In this document: positions 1-5,199 of the stretch, piece after piece
Position numbering within the stretch: the stretch's first letter is position 1
Layout: every line of letters starts with the position of its first letter
NCBI GenBank assembly: GCA_022564085.1
Contig: JADFMC010000091.1
Location: 1 to 7,983 of the forward strand
DNA: 7,983 nucleotides
Direction: 5' to 3'
DNA from: Fidelibacterota bacterium
GTDB taxonomy: Bacteria > Fidelibacterota > Marinisomatia > SCGC-AAA003-L08 > TS1B11
Translations under genes and position numbers: made by a program
Notes under the pieces: generated by a model
Seen by the model: the letters and a program-made list of their open reading frames with translations, nothing else
Databases searched by the model: none
What the model was told of the DNA's origin: nothing

Positions 1-1130
1 GCGGCCAGCTGGGGCAGATTGCGGTCGCCGGCCAGGACCTGCTTAAGTACCGCCCTGGCTGCCGCAGGTTCAAAATCGACCAGTTGCTCGATGGCTGTGT
101 AAGCGACCCAGTCGTCGCTGTGTTCTACCATCTCCAGGGTAAACTGTCTGAGCTCCGCATGAGGCCTGCCGGCTTTGATCAGTGCTACCAGAACCCGGGA
201 ATTCAGTTGCCCGTGGGCATGAATCAATCTGGCCAGCACCTCCGCCGGCAGTTCCTCGTCTATCTGTTCGATAAACAGCTGTAGAAATTGTTCGTCCGCC
301 TCCCTGGCCGCCATAATCAGAGTATCCAGAGGCGTGCCAGGTCGCGCCAGCAACCTGATATTTATGCGGCTGGCAATTTTGAGCATGCTCATTACTGCCG
401 GCACATGCAATTTATCGGGGAAGGCTTCAAAGTTCACCTCCAGAAAATCGAAGATCGCGGCGTCACCGGCATTGCCCAGGGCATCCACTATGGCGAATTG
501 AATCAGGAGGTCCTGGGTGGCCAGCAGATGATCCTTGAGGAAGTGGGCGCCTTCCGCCTGCCCCACCAGCCCCAGGGCTTCAGCACATTCCCGCATCAGA
601 TAATCGCGTTCCTCAAAGGCCTTGATCAAGTGCGGCAGCGCCCGGGGCGACTTGATCTTACCCAACGCCTCCGCCGCCGACACCCCCACATTCTCCACCG
701 GGTCATACAGCGCCGTTACCAAACTATCCACCGCCCGGTCACTTTCCGCCAGGCCCAAAATATCAGCGCTGAATTTGCGCACATCCTCGTTCTCATGGGC
801 CAGCGCTTCCAACAAGTAGTCCACCGCGGCGTCACCGAATTTGGCGATCAGGGCGGCCACGATGTTCCGCACCTCGATGCGGGAACTGCCCAGCAGCGAT
901 GTCAGGAGTGGAAGGCCCAATGGGGTGGGGACCGACTCCAGCACTTCGGCGGCCGCTTCGCGCACAGCCCGGTGTTCATCCTGAATGCCGGCCACCAGGT
1001 GCTCCACCGTGAGCTCCGGCGGGTACGACTCCAGGTCATAAACCGCCCAGCGCCGGGTATCGGAATCCTCGGCACTCAAATTGGTCACTACCGCTGCCAG
1101 CTCCTTCAATTTGGCCTCATCTACAGTCAT
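1..1130 (-). CDS. HEAT-repeat protein, partial (C-terminus beyond the left edge)
   Basis: An uninterrupted minus-strand reading frame of 376 codons runs from an ATG at 1130 to the left edge with no stop, so the C-terminus is missing. The protein is a chain of roughly 30-residue helix-turn-helix units, at about residues 20-49, 50-80, 81-110, 111-141, 142-172, 173-203 and 204-235. Typical HEAT/PBS-lyase-like cores include DEHRAVREAAAEVL, NEDVRKFSADILG and NVGVSAAEALGKIKSPRALP. The part after about residue 235 is still helical but less regular. There is no signal peptide or membrane segment, so it is probably a cytoplasmic scaffold or adaptor. It starts 38 bp after the cheR stop with no terminator between, so it is probably co-transcribed with cheW-cheW-cheB-cheR. 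GAGG lies only 3 nt before the ATG, while AAGGG better serves an in-frame TTG three codons upstream (1139), so the start is slightly uncertain. A role in chemotaxis is inferred from position only. Confidence 0.85.
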   Translation of the reverse strand, partial: MTVDEAKLKELAAVVTNLSAEDSDTRRWAVYDLESYPPELTVEHLVAGIQDEHRAVREAAAEVLESVPTPLGLPLLTSLLGSSRIEVRNIVAALIAKFGDAAVDYLLEALAHENEDVRKFSADILGLAESDRAVDSLVTALYDPVENVGVSAAEALGKIKSPRALPHLIKAFEERDYLMRECAEALGLVGQAEGAHFLKDHLLATQDLLIQFAIVDALGNAGDAAIFDFLEVNFEAFPDKLHVPAVMSMLKIASRINIRLLARPGTPLDTLIMAAREADEQFLQLFIEQIDEELPAEVLARLIHAHGQLNSRVLVALIKAGRPHAELRQFTLEMVEHSDDWVAYTAIEQLVDFEPAAARAVLKQVLAGDRNLPQLA

Positions 1131-1168
1131 CTGCCTCAATATCCCTTGTAATTATTTCGCCTTGTCGG

Positions 1169-1888
1169 TTAAGCCAAAATTTCCATGGTCCGACCGGTAA
1201 AAAACAGAGACGAGCCTGGCAGGGGCTCAAATCCCTGGGATTTCAGCCAGCGGCGTCCCACCGGGGCCACATGAAAGAAACCTTCCGGTCGAACTGCTTT
1301 GACCAGCTGTTGAATGATCTCACGTTGGTACTGGGGCTGATAATAAAGCAGCACCAACGAGCAGATCAAAATATCGAACTTCGCGTCCATCTGGGCCTCA
1401 ATTATATCCTCAACCACGAATTCCACCAGCCCCTTGATGTTGCTTGCGATCTGCCAAATAGTAGCTCCCAGCTCCTCAAAATTTTGCCGGTAAGGATCAA
1501 GCGTGGACCAATCGGAGGTGCTGATTCGGTATACCCCTTTACGGGCCATCTCGATCTGGAGCCGGCTCAGATCGGAACCCCGCACACGCACAGCTACACC
1601 CTGATATCCCAGATCATCCAAGCTATTCCGGGCCGCCATTGCCAGTGAATACGACTCGCGGCCATCGGAGCAGCCTGCCGACCAAATGTGCAGTGTGCCT
1701 CGCCCCTGCAGGCCACTGTTCAATAGGTTCGGGATTACCATGCTTCGCAGCTGTTCGAACAACGCCGCATTGCGAAAGAACCGAGTGGCCACCACCAGGT
1801 TGTCACCCTCGAAGAATCGCTGCAAGTCGGAATGGGAATCCAGATTGGCATCGTATACGTGCCTCTCGTTCTTGTTCGTATCCGCCAT
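1169..1888 (-). CDS. cheR: CheR-type chemoreceptor glutamate methyltransferase, short and divergent
   Basis: The 239-residue protein matches the catalytic domain of CheR, which transfers methyl groups from S-adenosylmethionine to glutamates of chemoreceptors. Visible landmarks are TRFFR (35-39, whose Arg corresponds to the catalytic-pocket Arg of the FFR motif), the SAM-binding loop IWSAGCSDGRESYS (68-81), the acidic strand end GSD with D106, GVYR (118-121) and FDILICSLVLLYY (171-183). CheR proteins are usually about 270-290 residues, with FFR near residue 95. Here only about 35 residues precede it, so the N-terminal domain that contacts receptor helices is essentially missing. Several pocket positions differ from the usual pattern: GEEPYS reads GRESYS, the CRN(V/L) segment reads CSLV, and the Asn normally six residues before the FFR Arg is Val33. 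The ATG at 1888 is chosen, 5 nt after the cheB stop. A TTG at 1897, overlapping that stop, would add three residues; neither start has a strong ribosome binding site. The family call is firm; full activity is not certain. Confidence 0.88.
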   Translation of the reverse strand: MADTNKNERHVYDANLDSHSDLQRFFEGDNLVVATRFFRNAALFEQLRSMVIPNLLNSGLQGRGTLHIWSAGCSDGRESYSLAMAARNSLDDLGYQGVAVRVRGSDLSRLQIEMARKGVYRISTSDWSTLDPYRQNFEELGATIWQIASNIKGLVEFVVEDIIEAQMDAKFDILICSLVLLYYQPQYQREIIQQLVKAVRPEGFFHVAPVGRRWLKSQGFEPLPGSSLFFTGRTMEILA

Positions 1889-1893
1889 CAAAC

Positions 1894-2727
1894 TCAAGCT
1901 CGCACGGGCTGAAAGATTGATTTGAATGACTTGGGTACCAGATATTCCCGGGAATAGGCATTGATCCGATCGGCGATACCGCTCAGAGATAATACCTTTG
2001 CCGTCGGCACCATCGCCAGCGCGGCCCGGGGCATAGCGGAAAAGATGGCACTGTCGGGGTGCTGTATAAGTGTCTCCCCATGATTCAGATAAATGTCCTT
2101 TAATCCGGCGGCGCCGTCGTTAAGCATACCGGTCAGGATCACTGCTACCATACGGCTCCCGAACCGGCGGGCCGCCATGGTAAACACTTGATCGATTTGC
2201 GGGCGAAAACGCTGCTTCTTCCTCAAGGGAGTAATCTTGAAGGAGAGATCAGTCTGATGGTAGCCGACGATTTTATCACCCGGCATAAAGTAGATCCGGC
2301 CGCTTTTGATGGCCATGTCACTATCGATTTTTTGGGGTTGCTGCTCCACGCCGTTGGCCATAATTAATTTAGATAAGAACAAGAATTTGGCATTGTGATG
2401 CATTGAGATCACAATCGGCAAGTGGGGATAATCCACTCCGCTGAGCACTTCACGCAAGGCCAAATCGCCTCCCGCCGAGCATCCCAGGTAGATGATCTTG
2501 TGCCAATCGAGCCTGACCTTTTCGGCCTGCAGGAATCTGTTCACCGCCGTCAGCACCGGGTCTTCCTGCGGCGCAAATGACAGGTTTGCCTGGCGCTTGC
2601 GAGCCCTCTCCAGCTCCTTGGCCAAACCCACCATCAATGGCGCCCATGAGGTGGAAGTTTCCTTCACCAGCACACGGTTGAGCGCTGCCAACAGCGGGTC
2701 CTGAAAGAACCGGTCCGTTAGGCTCAT
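1894..2727 (-). CDS. cheB: CheB-type protein-glutamate methylesterase without a receiver domain
   Basis: This is a 277-residue CheB methylesterase, which removes methyl groups from (and can deamidate) chemoreceptor glutamine/glutamate sites. The catalytic domain occupies about residues 76-260. The serine nucleophile is in LGCSAGG (S84), the histidine is in VISMHH (probably H110) and the aspartate is in LTGMLNDGAAG (D204), so the Ser-His-Asp triad appears complete. Other family landmarks are IYFMPGDK (145-152), RPQIDQVF (175-182) and AMPRAAL (231-237). Canonical CheB is about 350 residues with an N-terminal phosphorylatable receiver domain. Here the N-terminus is only about 75 residues of predicted helix, with no DD...D...K pattern, and it holds an internal repeat (DPLLAALNRVL at 10-20, DPVLTAVNRFL at 56-66). 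Direct control by CheA phosphorylation is therefore unlikely. The ATG overlaps the upstream cheW stop (ATGA), and AAGGA lies just upstream, which supports the start and translational coupling. Confidence 0.93.
   Translation of the reverse strand: MSLTDRFFQDPLLAALNRVLVKETSTSWAPLMVGLAKELERARKRQANLSFAPQEDPVLTAVNRFLQAEKVRLDWHKIIYLGCSAGGDLALREVLSGVDYPHLPIVISMHHNAKFLFLSKLIMANGVEQQPQKIDSDMAIKSGRIYFMPGDKIVGYHQTDLSFKITPLRKKQRFRPQIDQVFTMAARRFGSRMVAVILTGMLNDGAAGLKDIYLNHGETLIQHPDSAIFSAMPRAALAMVPTAKVLSLSGIADRINAYSREYLVPKSFKSIFQPVRA
2530..2700 (-). repeat. Internal 11-residue repeat in the CheB N-terminus
   Basis: Within the segment that replaces the receiver domain, residues 10-20 (DPLLAALNRVL) and 56-66 (DPVLTAVNRFL) match at 7 of 11 positions: D, P, L, A, N, R and L. 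Both copies follow an acidic or amide residue (QDP, EDP). The copies are encoded by 2668-2700 and 2530-2562, 46 residues apart. Each begins a probable amphipathic helix, which suggests a duplicated helical hairpin. The short length means chance similarity cannot be excluded. Confidence 0.5.
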
Positions 2728-3272
2728 CCGTCCTTGAATTCATCCAGCAGTACTTTATCGGCTTGAACGACGCGGTTGAAATCGACCAGCGTAACCAAAG
2801 TATCCTTCAATTTGGCAATGCCGACAAAATATTGATGATCGGCATCCAGCCAGTCTTCCGGCGTAGGCTCTATGGACGACTTGGGGACCGTGATTACTTC
2901 ACGCACCGTGTCAACAATGTATCCCAGAAGGCCCTGGTCGGTGCGGGCAATCATGATCTGCTGGTTCTTAATTTCCCCGCCATTCCCATCCAGCCCCAAA
3001 CGGGTGCGCAGATCCAAGGTAGGCACTATATTCCCCCGCAGGTTAGTTACCCCCTTGAGATACGACTTTACATGGGGCACACGGGTAATGTGGCTCATGG
3101 CGGTTACTTCCTGAATCTGAAGGATATCTCCACCGTAAGTCTGATCGGCGAGTGTGAAAGTGACCATCAGCAGGTCGTCCTCGCCTTTCTTGCCCGTCTT
3201 GGCATTTGAGATCATCGTGCTAACTGCTTTGGCTTCTGCAGCAGCGGGTCGTTCTTCTTTATCGTCCGTCAT
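2724..3272 (-). CDS. cheW: CheW-like chemotaxis coupling protein (second cheW)
   Basis: A 182-residue CheW-domain protein that would link chemoreceptors to the CheA kinase in the signalling array. The domain spans about residues 33-172. Landmarks are LLMVTFTLADQTYGGDI (34-50), VTNLRGNIVPTLDL (75-88, including the conserved NLRG), GLLGYIVDTVREV (114-126) and LVTLVDFNRV (159-168). The first 32 residues are a charged, low-complexity tail that most short CheW proteins lack. The ATG at 3272 is chosen because GGAGG lies 5 nt upstream. An in-frame TTG ten codons earlier (3302) would have no ribosome binding site and would put the GGAGG inside the gene. The stop overlaps the cheB start (ATGA), so the two are probably translationally coupled. 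It differs clearly from the neighbouring cheW at 3354-3869, for example ITRVPHV instead of TPIPKAP, so the two are not a recent duplication. Confidence 0.93.
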   Translation of the reverse strand: MTDDKEERPAAAEAKAVSTMISNAKTGKKGEDDLLMVTFTLADQTYGGDILQIQEVTAMSHITRVPHVKSYLKGVTNLRGNIVPTLDLRTRLGLDGNGGEIKNQQIMIARTDQGLLGYIVDTVREVITVPKSSIEPTPEDWLDADHQYFVGIAKLKDTLVTLVDFNRVVQADKVLLDEFKDG

Positions 3273-3277
3273 ATTTT

Positions 3278-3282
3278 CCTCC
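3278..3282 (-). promoter_or_regulatory. Ribosome binding site of the second cheW
   Basis: GGAGG on the minus strand lies 5 nt before the ATG at 3272. It decides the start of this gene in favour of the ATG over the upstream TTG at 3302. Confidence 0.8.
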
Positions 3283-3303
3283 GGTTGCCGAGTAATTTTC
3301 AAG

Positions 3304-3340
3304 ACACGGCATTATCAGGTTCCCCTGATGAACGCCGTGT
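3304..3340 (-). other. Intercistronic RNA hairpin between the two cheW genes
   Basis: The minus-strand transcript can form a long stem-loop. Arm ACACGGCGUUCAUCAGG (3340-3324) pairs with CCUGAUAAUGCCGUGU (3319-3304): 16 base pairs with one G-U wobble and one bulged C, closed by the tetraloop GGAA, which fits the stable GNRA class. No U-tract follows (the next bases are CUUGAAAAUU), so it is not a typical intrinsic terminator. It fills most of the 81-bp gap between the first cheW stop and the second cheW ATG, and ends about 21 nt before the GGAGG. Plausible roles are mRNA processing or stabilisation that sets unequal output of the two cheW genes, or partial attenuation. The pairing is read directly; the role is inferred. 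Confidence 0.7.
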
Positions 3341-3353
3341 TCAGCGGTTTTAC

Positions 3354-3869
3354 TCAATCAACGGCTATTTCCGCCAACTCTAGGTGCTCTTCGGCGCTGA
3401 AGAGCTTATCGGGGTTCAGGATCAGGATCAGGCGATCGTCCACCTTGCCAACCCCCTCAACAAAGTCCGCATCGATTCCGGTGGTAGTCATATTGATAGC
3501 CTCATCGATCTCGTCGGTTTTAATTCGTAGTACCTCCGAAACCTCATCCACCTTCATGCCCAGGGTATGGCCTTCACTTTCGATAACCACTATCCGGGTG
3601 TCCTTGGATCGCGCCGTCGTCTCCAGTCCAAACCGCATCGCCAGATCCACCACCGGTATAATTGTTCCCCGTAAGTTTATAATCCCTTCCACGAAATCCG
3701 GCGCCTTGGGAATCGGCGTAACATCTATCAATCGATTGATTTCCCGCACGGACTGAATATCGAGCCCATAAATGCCGCCGGCCAACTCGAAGATTACCAG
3801 TTGTTTGATATCTGCTGCATTGTCCTCTGCCGCAGTTGAAACGGCACCGCCCAGACCTGATACGGTCAT
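3354..3869 (-). CDS. cheW: CheW chemotaxis coupling protein (first cheW, operon head)
   Basis: A 171-residue CheW of usual length, the adaptor that bridges receptor tips and the CheA P5 domain. The domain covers about residues 22-158. Landmarks are QLVIFELAGGIYGLDIQSV (23-41), VREINRLIDVTPIPKAPDFV (41-60), GIINLRGTIIPVVDL (62-76, with the conserved NLRG at 65-68), GMKVDEVSEVL (104-114), FVEGVGKVDDRLILIL (136-151) and a C-terminal helix. An AGGAGG sequence 5 nt before the ATG gives strong translation initiation. It is the first gene after a 381-bp gene-free region, so it probably heads the chemotaxis operon that continues into the second cheW, cheB, cheR and the HEAT-repeat gene. No cheA, cheY or receptor gene lies in the window. 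Confidence 0.95.
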   Translation of the reverse strand: MTVSGLGGAVSTAAEDNAADIKQLVIFELAGGIYGLDIQSVREINRLIDVTPIPKAPDFVEGIINLRGTIIPVVDLAMRFGLETTARSKDTRIVVIESEGHTLGMKVDEVSEVLRIKTDEIDEAINMTTTGIDADFVEGVGKVDDRLILILNPDKLFSAEEHLELAEIAVD

Positions 3870-3874
3870 CCGAA

Positions 3875-3880
3875 CCTCCT
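3875..3880 (-). promoter_or_regulatory. Ribosome binding site of the first cheW
   Basis: A full AGGAGG on the minus strand sits 5 nt before the ATG at 3869, the strongest Shine-Dalgarno sequence among the chemotaxis genes here. It fixes the start. Confidence 0.8.
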
Positions 3881-4001
3881 AACCATGGTTGCTAATAACA
3901 TCGCCTGATTCCACCGGTGTAATGATTACCCCGAGCGCTAATTGCAGTCACTTTTAAAAGAAAAGGCCCCTGTTCCATGTTAAATCTAAAATGTTAATAG
4001 A

Positions 4002-4045
4002 CTTACGGGACCTTGGTGTCGATGCAAGTTATAGTCTCCCGCAAG
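4002..4045 (-). repeat. Inverted repeat in the cheW leader region
   Basis: On the minus strand CTTGCGGGA (4045-4037) and TCCCGTAAG (4010-4002) pair over 9 bp with one G-U wobble, across a 26-nt spacer. The mismatch is a wobble only in RNA read from the minus strand; on the plus strand it would be A-C. That favours a minus-strand RNA structure over a DNA operator. CAAGG in the spacer can compete for CCTTG in the left arm, so alternative folds exist. It does not match riboswitch consensus sequences that I can recall. Confidence 0.4.
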
Positions 4046-4054
4046 GCACTTCAA
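4028..4054 (-). promoter_or_regulatory. Possible weak sigma-70-type promoter for the chemotaxis operon
   Basis: Minus-strand TTGAAG (4054-4049) and TATAAC (4033-4028) resemble -35 and -10 elements, but with only a 15-bp spacer (16 if the -35 is shifted by one). The -10 lies in the spacer of the inverted repeat 4002-4045, so a transcript starting here would not contain that whole hairpin. Only weak support. Confidence 0.22.
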
Positions 4055-4127
4055 TCGGGATAAACCTTATTTATCTGTAGGGATACCCCCATAGACCCCC
4101 GTTGGGTCCGGGCCAATATTCAGGCCG

Positions 4128-4164
4128 AAAATAGTTTAACCCCGTTGCCAATGACCACAGGGTT
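4128..4164 (-). terminator. Possible weak intrinsic terminator downstream of flgM
   Basis: Minus-strand AACCCTGT (4164-4157) and ACGGGGTT (4145-4138) form an 8-bp stem with one U-G wobble and an 11-nt loop. It is followed by AAACTATTTT, a poor U-tract that starts a few bases late. It lies about 87 bp after the flgM stop, where an operon end is expected. Efficiency is doubtful, so read-through into the cheW operon is possible. Confidence 0.35.
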
Positions 4165-4250
4165 TCTGACTACCAATGTAACTGCCGGATTACTGCTAGA
4201 GGATGGCTGGCCAGGCCGGAAGCTGGGCTGAGAAAGGCCGGTTGGTCAAA

Positions 4251-4748
4251 TTAGAAGGCGCCGATATCCCTCATAATGGCATTGGCCACCTGTTCCAAGA
4301 CCTGCTCTGATTGATAGTTACCGGATTGGACTCGATCTCTAATGAGGGCCAGTTCCTGATCGGAGCGGGCCACAGGCTCCGCTTTCTCTTTGAAACTAAC
4401 GAAATTTGGGAGCATTAAGATAGCTTCCGATACCCTCTCCAAGACCTCCGGTTTATCGAATTCACCGGTTTCGATTCTGTGCCGGAGCTCAAGTATTTGC
4501 TCTGAGCCTTCATTCCGCATGGACTTCAATACGTCCTGGAAATGGGTCACATCACTGGCGGTCTCCGCCAATCGCTTAGCTCTTGGGGAGATATTTACCG
4601 AATCGGCCCGGCTAGTGGTTGAAGCCGCATCCGCTTCTGAAGTGCTACGCGAAGGCCCGGCCCGGTCCGAGCGGCTTTGACGGATTCGATCCTGCTCCTT
4701 CAAGCGATCCGGAGATACAGGTTCGCCTATATTCTTGATCGGAGTCAT
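4251..4748 (-). CDS. flgM: FlgM-family anti-sigma-28 factor with a duplicated C-terminal motif
   Basis: A 165-residue protein, against about 90-100 for typical FlgM, the anti-sigma factor that binds FliA in the cytoplasm until it is exported through the completed hook. Residues 1-49 are polar, charged and probably disordered, as in FlgM. The family signature starts at DSVNISPRAKRLAE (49-62), followed by the helical sigma-binding motif at 84-111. A second copy of that motif occurs at 132-159, so the protein has two FlgM-like C-terminal segments. There is no signal peptide, as expected for a type III flagellar export substrate. It is the last gene of the operon behind the FliA promoter at 7459-7485, which predicts feedback inhibition. 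The ATG lies 4 nt after the stop of the preceding chaperone-like gene, with GAGG inside that gene's last codons as ribosome binding site. The family call rests on motif pattern and genomic place. Confidence 0.8.
   Translation of the reverse strand: MTPIKNIGEPVSPDRLKEQDRIRQSRSDRAGPSRSTSEADAASTTSRADSVNISPRAKRLAETASDVTHFQDVLKSMRNEGSEQILELRHRIETGEFDKPEVLERVSEAILMLPNFVSFKEKAEPVARSDQELALIRDRVQSGNYQSEQVLEQVANAIMRDIGAF
4272..4499 (-). repeat. Tandem FlgM sigma-binding motif (two 28-residue copies)
   Basis: Copy 1 (residues 84-111, encoded by 4416-4499) contains LRHRIETGEF and EVLERVSEAI. Copy 2 (132-159, encoded by 4272-4355) contains IRDRVQSGNY and QVLEQVANAI. Ungapped, 9 of 28 positions are identical (R, R, G, V, L, E, V, A, I) and most others in the core are conservative (I/V, T/S, F/Y, L/M). 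The copies are 48 residues apart. Both fit the R-x-x-I-x-x-G-x-Y/F...A-x-x-I pattern of the C-terminal FlgM helices. Confidence 0.7.
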
Positions 4749-4752
4749 AATA

Positions 4753-5196
4753 CTACCTCATCACATCGACCACGCGATGACCAGCATGCTGTTCAAACGA
4801 CGTAGTCGGGCTGAAGTTAAGATATTTGGGCCTCGATACAACATTATTTATTGCCTGATATTGTGCTCGCCGCAAATTGTCCTGCAACCCCTCATCCAGG
4901 GCCAATAATGCGTCCAGGGAATCCCTTATGCGGCGGTGATAGTTACGGACTTCATCGTCCGCAGCATTGCTCGCACCCAGCAGTAAGAGCCTATCCTGCT
5001 CCAGCTGGGCGAGCCGTTCGACCCCGGTCGCCCGTTGCCTAATCAGCTCCTCGGTGGCCTCGATGTCCAACCCGCCGGGCCGGTCCTTAAGACCACGAGA
5101 GATCACAACCAACTCACGCACTGTTTCTTCCTCCGTGCGGAGCAGAGCCAACAACTGTTCCCGTTTACCGCTGTCGCCGGAACCCGCGTCAGTCAT
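4753..5196 (-). CDS. Probable flagellar export chaperone, FlgN/FliT-like
   Basis: A 147-residue, mostly helical, charged protein without signal peptide, membrane segment or cysteine. Three long helices can be read at about 10-37 (EQLLALLRTEEETVRELV), 45-75 (TEELIRQRATGVERLAQLE) and 80-119. The leucine-rich LAQLEQDRLLLLG segment resembles FlgN, the chaperone for the hook-filament junction proteins FlgK and FlgL. The position after fliS-fliD-flaG would also suit FliT, the FliD chaperone, while the position directly before flgM is typical of FlgN. The C-terminal 27 residues (from about 121) are non-helical and end in a basic stretch. The ATG comes 3 nt after the flaG stop, with GAGG inside the flaG end, so translation is probably coupled. 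Sequence similarity is weak; I cannot choose between FlgN and FliT, so no symbol is given. Confidence 0.55.
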   Translation of the reverse strand: MTDAGSGDSGKREQLLALLRTEEETVRELVVISRGLKDRPGGLDIEATEELIRQRATGVERLAQLEQDRLLLLGASNAADDEVRNYHRRIRDSLDALLALDEGLQDNLRRAQYQAINNVVSRPKYLNFSPTTSFEQHAGHRVVDVMR

Positions 5197-5199
5197 CGG

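Larger units (their letters stand above)
3870..4250. other. 381-bp gene-free region between flgM and the cheW operon
   Basis: No convincing gene is seen on either strand. The only minus-strand micro-frame near cheW (28 codons from an ATG at about 3975) lacks a ribosome binding site. The region holds two wobble-containing inverted repeats on the minus strand (4138-4164 and 4002-4045), a GATAAA/TTTATC mini-hairpin around 4060-4076, two runs of five G on the minus strand near 4086-4100, and a weak sigma-70-like element (4028-4054). I see no sigma-28 promoter comparable to the one before fliS, and no GG-N10-GC sigma-54 promoter. It probably contains the end of the flagellar transcript and the start of the chemotaxis transcript. 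Confidence 0.6.

Noticed and set aside
412..422. CCCGATAA-like match on the minus strand within the HEAT-repeat gene
   Set aside because: It lies inside coding sequence and lacks a sigma-28 -35 element at the correct spacing.
288..1151. A long plus-strand open frame (287 codons) opposite the HEAT-repeat gene
   Set aside because: It is antisense to a clear HEAT-repeat coding frame, has a His/Gln/Arg-rich composition typical of a shadow frame, and resembles no family.
3154..3756. A plus-strand open frame of 200 codons across both cheW genes and the intercistronic hairpin
   Set aside because: Both flanks are antisense to confident CheW domains; the translation is Ser/Ile/Thr-rich with no recognisable motif.
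3890..3976. A 28-codon minus-strand micro-frame upstream of cheW
   Set aside because: No Shine-Dalgarno sequence before its ATG and no recognisable features in the peptide; most likely chance in an A/T-rich leader.
3870..4250. Cyclic-di-GMP (GEMM) riboswitch in the cheW leader
   Set aside because: This was considered because such riboswitches often precede motility genes, but the conserved GEMM segments and stem arrangement are not visible.
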